A stretch of 64,000 nt of DNA. Source: Clostridium sp. CX1. Its GTDB lineage: Bacteria; Bacillota; Clostridia; Clostridiales; Clostridiaceae. Shown here piece after piece: positions 8,086 to 17,754 of this stretch. Numbering within the stretch: position 1 is the stretch's first letter; each line of letters starts with the position of its first letter. The notes under the pieces are model-generated. The model was not told the DNA's origin and made no database searches. It worked only from the letters and a program-made list of their open reading frames with translations. The translations under genes and the position numbers were made by a program. Location of the stretch: assembly GCF_025398335.1 (NCBI RefSeq), contig NZ_JAODOO010000004.1:124001-188000 (forward strand), written 5' to 3'.

Positions 8086-11043
8086 TTATTGAACATCATA
8101 ACTTCCATATTTCACCGCTCTTACTACATTGCTAGTGTCTTTATAAGCTTCAACGATGTGCACTTTATTACCTTGCACAGCATTAATTTCCGCATGTCCA
8201 GATACAAGGTTATCTATTTTCACCCAGCCGCTTGATGTATCTATTACGTCTCCTAGCTTTGGTATTTCTAAAGTATTTGCTACCTTATAGTAAACCTCAT
8301 ATTCTAGTTCGTTGTCTAAGAATAATTGATTAATAGTAGATTTACCATCTCCATTGTCAAAAATAGTAATAGTCGTTCCTAATGGCAATGCAATTCCTTT
8401 AGTAATATCCTTAGTTACTGTATCAGTACTTTCTGCATATGGTGTCTGTCTTTTAATATATACTTTGTTATTATCAGCCACACTTTCATCAAAAGCAAGA
8501 GCTTTAGGCTCCAATTGAACAACCGCTCTGCACTTACTTTCTTCAAAAGGATTAGAGTTTGGTACAACTTCCACAGCTTTAGTACCTAATAATATTTCTT
8601 CACCATTTATCCTCCTGTAGACCTTCACCATATCTCCAGGTTTTAGTTGATCTGTTGGTTCTATTTCTACTACATCTCTCGGTGGTATTAGGTAACTTAG
8701 TTCATTCTTAGGAACGCCATAGTTAGTTAACTTAACCTTGCTTGAATCTATATTGAAGGAAGGTACTTGTCCTACTTTCTCATCAAAGGTTACCTCTGTA
8801 ACTTCACTTTCTGCCAATCCCTGAGAAATTCTTGATACATAAAGTCTATAAGCATTATCAGGAAGTACATTTTTTCCTGTTAAAGTTATTACAACGCTAA
8901 GACCATTGCTAGTTACAGATGGCAGAACTACTCCTTGTCCAATAAATTCACTCTTTAATGCATCTCTATATATCTTAATAGTATCACCAACCTGTAAGTT
9001 AGCCTTTTGGGCTAAAGGAGCTCCCTTTGCATCTATATTTATATATACTTTATCTTCCATTGTACCTGCATTGTTTACAACCTTTACTGCTGCAGCTGGT
9101 ATTTGTTCACTTCCAAGAGTTAACTTTAGTGAAACCTTTGCTCCATATCCCACTATAACACCAGTATAATTAATGGCATCACCTTTTCCTTGTTTCGGAT
9201 TTAAGTCCCAGTTAACTAAAAGTTCACGAACACTATTATCACTCATTACTGCTGTAACCTTTTCTGGTAAGTAATTTTCTAATTTATTGATATCTGAACC
9301 CAATCCACTTTTTGTTGGAGAGACCTCTTTATCGTAAGATACAATTTTTAAATTTTGTTTTGGTTTTATTATAGCTGTAGAGCTGTATGAATACATCGGC
9401 TTTGTAGAATTACCACTATTAGGCAAAGGCTTAGGTTCATTGCCCATAAAGAGGCTAGTTCCTTTAGTATAGTATACCTCGCCATTTACTATATTAATAA
9501 AGTTAGCAGTATCATCGACATATTTTTCCCCTGTTACCCTCAAATAATCTACTAAAGGAGCTCTGTAAATTTTATTTCCATCAGATACCTCTGTATAGTA
9601 TATAGTATAATTTGAGTTAGAATCCTGTTTAATGTTCATAGTACTTAGGGTAGCTCTCTTTCCAGATGTTCCACTAGTAATAATGATTTCTCCTTTAGAG
9701 CCGCCTCCCTTAGGAGTATACTTTAACTCACCTGAATCTGTTATGTAATATATTCTATCCTGTAAAAGCGTAATAAATTTAGCACTATCATCTACAAGCT
9801 TACTTCTATAAGTTCCATCTGTATGAACAGAATATATAGAGTTTCTTTCATTTTTATTTACAAAGTATATAACGTCTTTATCTACAATTAAATATTCAGC
9901 CTCGTCATTTGTTATATTTGTTCCTATGGACTTATTTGCATCTCTATTTACTTTTCTTATATTGCCAACACCTTTTCCAGAGTGGTAACTATAGTAAATA
10001 TATTCCCCATAAACAGTAACATAGGAAGCTTGGTCTGTAGACACTATTCTTCTTCCTGTGCCATCTTTTCTTATTCTATATATTTTTTGACCATCAGAAT
10101 AATTGCTGTAGTATATATAATCTCCAACTACATTTATAAATTTAGCATTATCCTCGGAAATTTTATAGTTTTCTACTCCATTTGTTTTGTAGATTCCGCC
10201 GCCGTCTGCAGCGTTGCTGTAGTAGTTCCAATCTCCACTCCTTGCAAATAACCCATTGTTATTTATATTTCCTAAACCATTATAATCACTTGAATAGATT
10301 GGCTGACTAACTCCACTATTTATTAACTTAAGTCTATATACCACAGTACCATCATCCTTTGTGGTATATTTATAACTATCTAAATTATCTAACGATATCT
10401 CTTCTGTTTTAGCTATAGCAACTTTATCATTAGATAAAACACCTATGCTTATATATTTATCTGTAGTCACCATATTTAATATATAATCATCGCTATTTTC
10501 TCCCATTAGAGAATTATAAGTACCTATCTTTTTTACTAAATCACTATTATTATCATTATAAACCTTAAAATACTCTGGTGTTAAAGTAAATGGTTTCATG
10601 TTTATTTTTGATTTATCTGGGATTTTAATACTAATAAATCTAGTATTACTAGCATCAAACTTAGTCATCTTTATTTCCAATTCCACCGTTGAACTTGATT
10701 GATCTACAGAGAAATCACTGCCATTTCGTGTATAGATAGTTTTATTTCCATATTTATCATAGTAAGTTAACTCACTTTGCAAGTCTGAAGGACTTACAAT
10801 GTTACCAGTAAACAATGATTTAATAGTATCTTTGTTATCTTGTTTGTATGTATAGTATATATCTGTATACTGTTTAGCATTATTTAGTATATCATTTAAT
10901 TGGCTAACATTTGCAGTGATATAATCTAAACTATATGCCTTATCCCCAACTATAATAGTTCCACTTGGAATAGCTGCAAATGCAGTGGTAGAAAGCATAA
11001 TAGTCATGATGGCTGAAGCCACTAATATTTTTATTTTTTTCAT
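8086..11043 (-). CDS. Large secreted protein with DUF5050-like propeller repeats and Ig-like regions
   Basis: A 985-residue exported protein with a clear signal peptide (MKKIKILVASAIMTIMLS, cleavage near AFAA). Residues about 265-530 contain tandem units of the form I-Y-x-S-N...D-G-x-x-I-Y-R-I-R-x-D-G-T (for example GDYIYYSNYSDGQKIYRIRK), the DUF5050 beta-propeller pattern. A Big_4-like segment follows near residues 575-640 (LENYLPEKVTAVMSD) and several repeat-like beta domains of unknown family make up the C-terminal half. It lies 22 bp after the CWB2 protein gene and 20 bp before the SbsA-like gene. No wall anchor is seen, so attachment may depend on its CWB2 neighbour. Confidence 0.8.
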   Translation of the reverse strand: MKKIKILVASAIMTIMLSTTAFAAIPSGTIIVGDKAYSLDYITANVSQLNDILNNAKQYTDIYYTYKQDNKDTIKSLFTGNIVSPSDLQSELTYYDKYGNKTIYTRNGSDFSVDQSSSTVELEIKMTKFDASNTRFISIKIPDKSKINMKPFTLTPEYFKVYNDNNSDLVKKIGTYNSLMGENSDDYILNMVTTDKYISIGVLSNDKVAIAKTEEISLDNLDSYKYTTKDDGTVVYRLKLINSGVSQPIYSSDYNGLGNINNNGLFARSGDWNYYSNAADGGGIYKTNGVENYKISEDNAKFINVVGDYIYYSNYSDGQKIYRIRKDGTGRRIVSTDQASYVTVYGEYIYYSYHSGKGVGNIRKVNRDANKSIGTNITNDEAEYLIVDKDVIYFVNKNERNSIYSVHTDGTYRSKLVDDSAKFITLLQDRIYYITDSGELKYTPKGGGSKGEIIITSGTSGKRATLSTMNIKQDSNSNYTIYYTEVSDGNKIYRAPLVDYLRVTGEKYVDDTANFINIVNGEVYYTKGTSLFMGNEPKPLPNSGNSTKPMYSYSSTAIIKPKQNLKIVSYDKEVSPTKSGLGSDINKLENYLPEKVTAVMSDNSVRELLVNWDLNPKQGKGDAINYTGVIVGYGAKVSLKLTLGSEQIPAAAVKVVNNAGTMEDKVYINIDAKGAPLAQKANLQVGDTIKIYRDALKSEFIGQGVVLPSVTSNGLSVVITLTGKNVLPDNAYRLYVSRISQGLAESEVTEVTFDEKVGQVPSFNIDSSKVKLTNYGVPKNELSYLIPPRDVVEIEPTDQLKPGDMVKVYRRINGEEILLGTKAVEVVPNSNPFEESKCRAVVQLEPKALAFDESVADNNKVYIKRQTPYAESTDTVTKDITKGIALPLGTTITIFDNGDGKSTINQLFLDNELEYEVYYKVANTLEIPKLGDVIDTSSGWVKIDNLVSGHAEINAVQGNKVHIVEAYKDTSNVVRAVKYGSYDVQ

Positions 11044-11065
11044 AAAAGTTCACCTCATTTTAAAT

Positions 11066-12964
11066 TTAGTTAGATACAACCTTAAGCACTAATGTTACTG
11101 GATCTTTATAATGTTTTATAGTACCCTTTATATAATAAGTTTGAGGAGTTCCTAAGTCTATATATGGAGCATTCCAAGTAACATCAACATAAATTGTTCT
11201 ATCATCTGATGTCTTTACAGCAATCTCTGATGGCAGTGTATAATAGGTACCTTGGACTACCGTTTCTGTAATTTGTGGTACTTCTACAATCTTTGGAGTT
11301 ACTATTAAAGTTAGATACGCCTTATAAGCTGATCCTGTTACTGTTCCTTCCAGTCTTACAATACCAGTTTTATCTGTATCAATACTTTTTGTATTCCAAA
11401 CTACTGGTAGCTTTTTATTTGTAACTTTATCTAATACTGTTTTAGGTAAGGTATATGCTTCCCCCTGTACTATCTCTATAGTGTTTTCCTCGAATTGATT
11501 ACTAGGGTTACTTCCCGTTCCCTCATCCCTTACTACTAATGTAAGCTTCACCTTTTTACTATACTTTTCTACGTTTCCATAAAAGGTGTACACTCCTGGG
11601 GTATTGGTCTGTTGGTTTCCATATTCCCAGCTGACATCTAGATCATCTACAGTTCCATCTGACATTTTCCCCTTTACAGTATCAGGTAATGAATACTCTC
11701 TCCCACTTCTTGTTTCCTCTGTTATGTCTGCAATACTAACTGGCAGTGGTCTTACTATGAGCGTTGTTTCTACCTCTCTACCTGTACCATTAATTTTTCC
11801 GTATAATTCATACATACCTGGCTTTGATGTTGTAACTGAGGATAAATTCCAGGTTACAGGCATTTCTTTTATAGTGCCATCAGTAGCAGTGACTAATACT
11901 GTAGGTCTTGGAGTATACTTTTGATTCTGCCATATGATATCTGTAAAGTTATCTACATAAGCAATATCTAGAGGAATATATCCTATAGTATATTCAATAT
12001 CATAACCTACTGCACCATAGCCTCCTAAGATCTTAATATCATTAACAATATGAGATCTTAACAAGTCTATAGTACTTTCTGAAAGCTGATCACTGACATA
12101 CAAAATTGGCGATCCAGTCTTTGGTGCTATGGAGGCAGCTACCAGTGAATCAGGAAAATCCTTTGAAGAGGCTACATATATCGTTCCTGTACTTATTTCA
12201 TTTTGGAAGGCATTTATTATTCCTACGTTTCTTTCATAGAGATCTCCCTCAGCTATTCTTTTAGCCTTTGGAATAAGCGCTGTAACCCCATCGCTTATCT
12301 GTGCCTTGCCACCTATCACATAAATCTGATCTGCGTTTTTGTTAGATTGAAGATATTTCTTTACAGACTCTGGCATATAATCTCTTCCTGTTAAAATAAT
12401 AGGCATTCCCTTATAAGCTGCTATAGACGCTATAGACATTCCATCATGAAAGTTGTCCCCATTTACTACTGCAATTTCAGAGGTTTTTCCAAGCTTCTTA
12501 GCTACTTCTATACCGGTCTCATACCTATCTGCTCCACCAAATCTTGTGATTTTCATGCCTCTAGCCTTAAGTGCATCTTCTATACTTTGAGATATAACTC
12601 CTTTTCCCCCTATTATAAAAACATTTTTTACATTTAGCCTGTTAAGCTCTACAGAAGTATAAGGATTTAATATATCTTTATTAGTAAGTAGAATTGGCGC
12701 ATTATATTTTTTTGCCAAAGGCGCTGCTGTCATTGCATCAGGGAAGTTATCCCCATTAACTATCACTGCATAGTCCGTATCCTCTTTCCAACCATCCTGA
12801 CAAACCTTTGCCGCTGTTTCATATCTGTCAATACCATTATACCTATTTGATATATTTGCAGCATGTACCTTGGTAAAGCTAAAGGTAGCTGTGAGAACTA
12901 CAGATGCTACTAAAGCTGCTATCTTTTTACTTTTTAGTACATGTCCAAAATTACTGCTTATCAT
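11066..12964 (-). CDS. Cell-wall-binding (CWB2) surface protein with Ig-like (Big_4) repeats
   Basis: A 632-residue secreted protein. After a signal peptide (cleavage near FTKVHAA, residues about 33-36) come three CWB2 modules of about 95 residues with the hallmarks RYETA, VVNGDNFPDAM- or DGM-type loops and IIGGKG- or VIGGKA-type strands (residues about 38-325). These modules anchor proteins to wall polymers in clostridia. Residues about 335-632 hold four Big_4-like repeats. No protease or other enzyme domain is visible, so it is probably an adhesin or wall scaffold. The ATG at 12964 is the only in-frame start, although its AAAGGAG is about 13 bases away. It is first after a sigma-D-type promoter. 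Confidence 0.88.
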   Translation of the reverse strand: MISSNFGHVLKSKKIAALVASVVLTATFSFTKVHAANISNRYNGIDRYETAAKVCQDGWKEDTDYAVIVNGDNFPDAMTAAPLAKKYNAPILLTNKDILNPYTSVELNRLNVKNVFIIGGKGVISQSIEDALKARGMKITRFGGADRYETGIEVAKKLGKTSEIAVVNGDNFHDGMSIASIAAYKGMPIILTGRDYMPESVKKYLQSNKNADQIYVIGGKAQISDGVTALIPKAKRIAEGDLYERNVGIINAFQNEISTGTIYVASSKDFPDSLVAASIAPKTGSPILYVSDQLSESTIDLLRSHIVNDIKILGGYGAVGYDIEYTIGYIPLDIAYVDNFTDIIWQNQKYTPRPTVLVTATDGTIKEMPVTWNLSSVTTSKPGMYELYGKINGTGREVETTLIVRPLPVSIADITEETRSGREYSLPDTVKGKMSDGTVDDLDVSWEYGNQQTNTPGVYTFYGNVEKYSKKVKLTLVVRDEGTGSNPSNQFEENTIEIVQGEAYTLPKTVLDKVTNKKLPVVWNTKSIDTDKTGIVRLEGTVTGSAYKAYLTLIVTPKIVEVPQITETVVQGTYYTLPSEIAVKTSDDRTIYVDVTWNAPYIDLGTPQTYYIKGTIKHYKDPVTLVLKVVSN

Positions 12965-13053
12965 CTAAAACTAACAACTCCTTTCCTACATCCTCTAACC
13001 ACTTCAATACCTGTAAATATATTGTTCCTTCTCTATATATGTCCATACTTTCA

Positions 13054-13080
13054 TTATCGGGTATATATCTACAATATTTA
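13054..13080 (-). promoter_or_regulatory. Sigma-D-type flagellar promoter before the CWB2 surface-protein genes
   Basis: On the minus strand TAAA (13080-13077), exactly 15 bases, then CCCGATAA (13061-13054) matches the sigma-D pattern at 11 of 12 positions, the same elements as the flgM promoter in this window. The CWB2 gene starts about 85 bases beyond the expected start point. This ties three secreted proteins to the late flagellar regulon. Confidence 0.82.
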
Positions 13081-13323
13081 ACCTGTTATGTAGATTCTAT
13101 TAAATTTAATAACTAAAAGACTTACAGTATAAATTCATTAAATATGGAATAGTTCTAAAATATACTTACAATTTCACATTACAGTAATATTATACAATAA
13201 ATAACTAAAAAATAAAAATAAACCTTCAAGTTAGAACCCATGTAATGTTTTCCAACCTAAAGGTTGTTCTTATGCTTATAAATACTTTTTTAAATTGTTA
13301 TAGAACCCCTTGGCATAATTGCT
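13081..13323. other. Gene-free stretch between the CWB2 promoter and the small hypothetical gene
   Basis: AT-rich, with no supported ORF. A small perfect palindrome (AACCTAAAGGTT, about 13254-13265), with AGAAC/GTTCT arms further out, could be a weak terminator for the hypothetical gene at 13324, but the structure is poor. Confidence 0.4.
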
Positions 13324-13659
13324 TTAAAATAATCCATTAAAGCGATCTGTTTTAACATACATTTCGAATAACTCCAATGCTTGCTGTTCTCCTATCTGTC
13401 CATTAACAAGCTTACGATGTAGTATATAAAGGTTGGCATTCATTTCAGGATCTACACTTTTTGTTTCCTTCATCTTTTTAAGTATCCTTTCTTCTAGGGA
13501 TAAGTTGTCTAAATTAATTTCATCCTCTAAAAGCTTTATAAGAGCTTCTACTTCCTTTTTAATGCTCTTTTCCTTAGTAGTTAATCTTATAGTATGCATT
13601 CCTGCTTTAATTTTATCTATACACTCTTTATTAATTAGTATCTTTTCATTACTACTCAA
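13324..13659 (-). CDS. Small hypothetical protein
   Basis: A 111-residue soluble, charged, helical protein that I do not recognise. It reads MSSNEKILINKECIDKIKAG at the N-terminus, has an acidic middle, and ends YVKTDRFNGLF. No signal peptide, membrane segment or metal motif is seen. The start is TTG at 13659 behind AGGTGGG. It stands alone between the surface-protein promoter and the SSB paralogue, with no clear operon partner. Composition is like its neighbours, so it is probably a real gene. Confidence 0.6.
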   Translation of the reverse strand: MSSNEKILINKECIDKIKAGMHTIRLTTKEKSIKKEVEALIKLLEDEINLDNLSLEERILKKMKETKSVDPEMNANLYILHRKLVNGQIGEQQALELFEMYVKTDRFNGLF

Positions 13660-13827
13660 AACCTATTCCCACCTTTTGTGATTAAATATATTTAACAACT
13701 ATTTAAGTTTAACTTAATAACATACTTACTATTACTATATAGGTCTATTCTACCAATGAAGTTATTAGTGTGTCAATTAAGTATGAATAATTTTCTAAAG
13801 AGAAAGATTATCCTAACAATACATAAT

Positions 13828-13879
13828 AAAAAGAACCTAAAAGATAAATGCTACATCATCTATCTCCTAAGCTCTTTTT
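13828..13879 (-). terminator. Terminator of the SSB paralogue, 22-bp stem with wobble pairs
   Basis: Arms at 13828-13849 and 13858-13879 form a 22-bp stem with an 8-base loop. Every departure from Watson-Crick pairing is a G-U wobble when read as minus-strand RNA and would be an A-C mismatch on the plus strand. This fixes the direction. It ends in TTTTTATTAT and lies 27 bp past the gene stop. Confidence 0.85.
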
Positions 13880-13905
13880 ACCAATACCAATTTAGTTTCC
13901 CTGCG

Positions 13906-14241
13906 CTATATAATATCTTCTTTCTTCTTTTCTAAGAACTGAATATTATCTGCTTCAATTTCAGTAATATATCTTTTAGCACCCTCGTCTGTGGTGTAGC
14001 TCCTTGTGCTTACCTTCCCACTTACACCTATAAGTTTACCTTTTAGCAAATAAGGCTGAATTTTATGTCCAAAATCACTCCAATATCTTACCGGAATAAA
14101 ATCTGCCTCTCTTTCACCACCATTGGTTGAAAATCTCCTGTTCACTGCAAGGGTAAGTCTTAATACCCCTCTTTCTCTACCTTCTAATTGCATAAGTTCT
14201 GCATCTTTTGTAAGCCGCCCAATTAAAACTACTTTGTTCAA
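13906..14241 (-). CDS. ssb: Single-stranded DNA-binding protein (short paralogue)
   Basis: An OB-fold SSB that coats single-stranded DNA. The 111 residues begin MNKVVLIGRLTKDAELMQLE and contain the conserved FIPVRYW and GKVSTRSYTT segments. It is shorter than the housekeeping SSB (about 140-170 residues) and ends KKKEDII. It lacks the acidic DDDIPF-type tail that recruits repair proteins, so it is probably an accessory paralogue. The replication ssb is normally flanked by rpsF and rpsR, which are absent here. AGGAGGAC precedes the ATG, and a strong wobble-stem terminator follows. Confidence 0.9.
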   Translation of the reverse strand: MNKVVLIGRLTKDAELMQLEGRERGVLRLTLAVNRRFSTNGGEREADFIPVRYWSDFGHKIQPYLLKGKLIGVSGKVSTRSYTTDEGAKRYITEIEADNIQFLEKKKEDII

Positions 14242-14297
14242 TGCCTTGTCCTCCTAATTACATTTTCTGTAATTATGTCCAAGTTAACAAAGTTTAA

Positions 14298-14672
14298 TCA
14301 CTGCTTGCACCCACACCTATCACAGAATTGAGCCTTTTTTTCTATAAGCCTGCCGCAGCTTCTGCATTCCTTCTTATTCTTCAGCTTCAACATTTTCCTC
14401 TTCAGCTTTTTCAATTCTCTGTCTAAATCATTTATCTCAGTACAGTATTCTAATATTTCCTTGATATTTGAAATATTTAAGTCTCCTTCTCTAAAATCTC
14501 TATATATTCTTTCGCCTATTTTTAAATATATTTCATCTATTTTTTTCTTACAGGATGCCATGGAAAGCGATAATTCTGAGTATTCAACAAGATTTTGCGA
14601 TTTTTTAGCTGCAGCTTCTGCACCATCTTCCAAGGAAATTTTTAAAGTCTTTAATTTATCTCCTATTGACAT
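14298..14672 (-). CDS. Coiled-coil protein with C-terminal zinc ribbon
   Basis: A 124-residue soluble protein. Residues 1-95 are helical and charged (MSIGDKLKTLKISLEDGAEA, then a lysine-rich coiled coil near residues 78-98). The end has two CxxC knuckles (CRSCG, 11 residues, CDRCG), a zinc-ribbon of the kind found in many Firmicutes proteins of unknown role. The neighbouring ssb paralogue is 56 bp downstream, so the two could share a transcript. Function unknown. Confidence 0.8.
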   Translation of the reverse strand: MSIGDKLKTLKISLEDGAEAAAKKSQNLVEYSELSLSMASCKKKIDEIYLKIGERIYRDFREGDLNISNIKEILEYCTEINDLDRELKKLKRKMLKLKNKKECRSCGRLIEKKAQFCDRCGCKQ

Positions 14673-14780
14673 ATCCCTCTCTCCTATTTTTGCTTATATT
14701 AAAATATATTCTATTAGTCAGTAAAATGTTATAAAAAACTTAAAGAGATCTATTTTAACTTATGAACAGGACTACTCAAA

Positions 14781-14836
14781 TTGAAATAAGCTATTTCATA
14801 ATGCAGATTTATACATTACAAAACAGCTCATTTCAA
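14781..14836 (-). terminator. Hairpin after the glyoxalase gene
   Basis: Arms at 14781-14792 and 14825-14836 form a 12-bp stem on the minus strand, with one G-U pair that would be an A-C mismatch on the other strand. It starts 8 bp past the stop at 14845. The U-tract is short (AATTTG), so efficiency is uncertain. Confidence 0.5.
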
Positions 14837-14844
14837 AATTAATA

Positions 14845-15222
14845 TTAAACTACATTCTTATTAGGTAAAATTTCAGTCCAGTATCCATCTGGATCTGCTA
14901 TAAAATAAAGTCCCATTCCTTTGTTTTCATAGCAGATGCAGCCCATTTTTTTATGATGTTCATAGGCACCTTCAAAATCATCAGTATTTACTGCCATATG
15001 TATTTCGTTGTCGCCTAAATTATAAGGTTCTTTTCTATCACAAAGCCATGTTAGTTCTAACTGATAATCTTTAACCCCATCTCCCATAAATACAAGAGTA
15101 AAGCTTTTATCTTCCGGTTGATATCTTCTAATTTCTTGAAAACCTAAGGCTTCCTTATAGAATGCCACGCTTTTTTCAAGATCTAATACGTTTATATTGT
15201 TATGTCCAAATGTAAATTTCAT
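14845..15222 (-). CDS. gloA: Glyoxalase I-type (VOC) protein
   Basis: A 125-residue VOC-fold protein resembling lactoylglutathione lyase, which detoxifies methylglyoxal adducts in the cytoplasm. The four metal-ligand positions of GloA are recognisable: His7 (TFGHNNINVLD), Glu56 (QLELTW), His75 (NEIHMAV) and Glu117 (YWTEIL). The paired beta-alpha-beta halves and final DPDGYWTEILPN motif are typical. Clostridia often lack glutathione, so another thiol may be the true co-substrate. It stands alone with a hairpin just after its stop. Confidence 0.85.
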   Translation of the reverse strand: MKFTFGHNNINVLDLEKSVAFYKEALGFQEIRRYQPEDKSFTLVFMGDGVKDYQLELTWLCDRKEPYNLGDNEIHMAVNTDDFEGAYEHHKKMGCICYENKGMGLYFIADPDGYWTEILPNKNVV

Positions 15223-15483
15223 AATTTATTTCCCCTTTCATCCAATTTCGTCCTTTTATTATATACTAAATTTTAATATTTTAAAACTATTATGTATAAG
15301 TATAGCTCGCTAATAATCTTATTATTTAATATAAAACTACTGGTTTTCAATCCTCAGTTAATATTTTTACAAACATTTATATAGAAAGCTCTGTGTGTTG
15401 TCGGTAGTAAAATAGTATATAATAATTATAAGTAAAATCAATAGTGTGTAGAAACATACACCAAGTGCAGAAGGAGAATTACT

Positions 15484-16272
15484 ATGAATAAATCAAAAAT
15501 AAAAATATATTATATATTCCACAGTGGATTTGCTGTAGAAACTGAAAATCATTTTTTAGTACTTGATTACTATATGAGCCCCAAAGAATTAGGTAATAAT
15601 GGCCCAAGTAAATTTTCACTACAGGACAGTATAAAAAATAAAAATAATGTTTTGGTTTTTTCTTCTCATAGCCACGAGGATCATTTTAATACTGAAATCT
15701 TAGATTGGGAAAAAATTAATCCTAGTATTAAATATCTACTGGGTAGTGATATACCTGTGGACTTTAAAAAAAGTAACTACTATAAGCTTTCAAAATACGA
15801 AGAAATAATTTTCAAGTTTAAAGATGATTTACCACATGATCATAAGAATAATGGTAAAATTCATAACTCCTCAGAAGTTTATGTAAAAGCCTACGGTTCT
15901 ACAGATATAGGTATATCTTTTTTGATTAGGGTAGATGGTTTAACACTTTTTCATGCTGGCGATTTAAACTGGTGGCATTGGAAGGATGATTCTCTTGAGG
16001 AAAGGAGCTTAGCAGAGAAAAACTTTAAATTAGAAATAGAAAAAATTAAGGATGAAAATATAGATATAGCTTTTTTCCCTGTAGACCCTAGACTTGAAGA
16101 GCACTACAGTTCAGGTGGCGAGTATTTTATTAAAGAGTTAAAACCTAAATTTTTCATTCCTATGCATTTTGGTGATAACTGCAATATTACAAAGACATTT
16201 GCAGAAAAGGTTAAAGAACTTCCTACAAAGGTAGTAATAATTAATAGCAGTGGAGAGGAACTGTCACTCTAG
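15484..16272 (+). CDS. Metallo-beta-lactamase-fold hydrolase
   Basis: The only clear plus-strand gene in the first 18 kb. The 262-residue product has the metallo-beta-lactamase metal motif HSHEDH (SSHSHEDHF, near residue 62), the later HAGDLNWWHW aspartate motif and a C-terminal MHFGDN histidine, as in the UlaG/YtnP-like branch. An AGAAGGAG site lies 4 bases before the ATG. The substrate cannot be told from sequence; a phosphodiesterase or lactonase-type activity is typical of this branch. A long perfect hairpin follows at 16323. Confidence 0.88.
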   Translation: MNKSKIKIYYIFHSGFAVETENHFLVLDYYMSPKELGNNGPSKFSLQDSIKNKNNVLVFSSHSHEDHFNTEILDWEKINPSIKYLLGSDIPVDFKKSNYYKLSKYEEIIFKFKDDLPHDHKNNGKIHNSSEVYVKAYGSTDIGISFLIRVDGLTLFHAGDLNWWHWKDDSLEERSLAEKNFKLEIEKIKDENIDIAFFPVDPRLEEHYSSGGEYFIKELKPKFFIPMHFGDNCNITKTFAEKVKELPTKVVIINSSGEELSL

Positions 16273-16322
16273 ACTAATAATCCTTATTTGTAATTTAAAT
16301 AACAATGTTGAAAAAACTCCAT

Positions 16323-16362
16323 AATTATAGTCTTAGGATAATCCTATCCTAAGACTATAATT
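16323..16362. terminator. Perfect 18-bp hairpin between the hydrolase and HD-GYP remnant
   Basis: Arms at 16323-16340 and 16345-16362 are perfect complements around a 4-base loop. It is 50 bp after the hydrolase stop. A T6 run follows on the minus strand, but there is no good T-run on the plus strand. It may terminate from both sides. Confidence 0.6.
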
Positions 16363-16477
16363 GTATACTACTATTTAAAGTATATCATACGTTTATCTTA
16401 CTTTTATTTAAGTCTTAGGAGACACCCTGTACCTTTGTCAGAGCATTCATACTATCTAATCTTATAAATAGCCAGCC

Positions 16478-17532
16478 TACAGCATTAATTTTTCTATAGA
16501 TACTTCTTTTTCATTTTTAAAATTTATAAATCCTGAATCTGAAAGTAGTAAATGCTTTGAAAGATTTTTGAAATCTACCTGAACTATTTTGCAGACCTTA
16601 TTGTTGCTTAGTAAAACTTTTCACCAATGTAGTAATTTGCAACACGCTCTATGAACATTTTACAGCATTTATAATCTAACCTTCCTAAGCTTTCTCTACG
16701 AATTGATTCTAGCGCACTAAAAAGATCCATCTTTTTTCTATAAGGTCTGTCTGAATTTATAGTATCAAAAACATCACTAATTGCTATTATTCTTGCAAAA
16801 AGGTGAATTTCATTTCCTTTCAATCTTAAAGGATATCCCGAACCATCTAACCGTTCATGATACATAACTATACCATAGCCCACTGTTTGATACAAATAAG
16901 ATATGCTTTTAGCAAATTCATATCCAATAATAGGGTGTTTTTTTAGTTCATACTCCCCTCTTGTCCAGTATATCTAATTTTCTAAGTATTCTCTTGTCTG
17001 CTTTTGTTTTTCCAAAGTCGTAAAGGATAGCTGCATAAGTTAATAAATTCACCTCTTTTTCGTCAAGGCCCATCCAATTACCTATCATTGAACTTAATGC
17101 TGCAACATTTACAGAATGTCTGTAAATGCAATCATCACCACTTCCATGAAGTGCTATATTTTTAACGACCAAACTAGGTGGATCTAATCCATCTTGAATC
17201 TTCTTTCCAAAAAGTTTAACTTCATCCACATTTGCTTTATTCGTGTTTTCAATAGTAGAAAACATATCGTCCACTATATCTGAAAACTCCTGAAAACTTT
17301 TCTCTATCTCGTCTACAGTTTTTTGTTTTGGTAAGTCAGATTCCTCTACCTCTTGGTCACCATAGATAAGCACTTTATCAAATAGATACTTTCCCTTGAG
17401 TTTTCCGATTATTGATTCGGTAAATACTGATCCTGGACTAATTAATATTAGATTATTAAACATTAGTTTTTATGCAGAAATCATTCCAGCTTTAAGTTCT
17501 TGTACTGATACATATATTTTAGTTTTTCCCAT
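16478..17532 (-). pseudogene. Decayed HD-GYP domain protein (c-di-GMP phosphodiesterase family)
   Basis: Three lesions break one HD-GYP reading frame. It should begin at the ATG at 17532 (MGKTKIYVSVQELKAGMISA) but codon 21 is TAA (17472-17470). It continues in frame through RHSVNVAALS to KLDILDKRG, then an extra G near 16950 shifts the frame. The next frame carries EYELKKHPIIGYEFAKSISY and the HERLDGSGYP motif up to about 16610, where one lost base shifts it again into the family's C-terminus, ending ISIEKLML at 16478. The metal-binding HD is also lost (YDFGK in place of HDIGK). The gene is inactive unless these are sequencing errors; the substitution argues for real decay. Confidence 0.85.
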
Positions 17533-17754
17533 AGTGTTTCCATTCCCCTTATCTATTATCTTTAATATTTACACTAAAATTTATTTATAAATTACAATTT
17601 TCTCTATTCTTTCAATAAAAATTTTATTATATAATATGATACTATTTTATGCTACTTTCTTCCACAAAAGCACCAAACCTTAGAAATTTCTCTCCTTGCT
17701 ATTGCTGTATACGAATGGGTTTACTAGTAAAAACTTGGATCTATGTCAATATCT

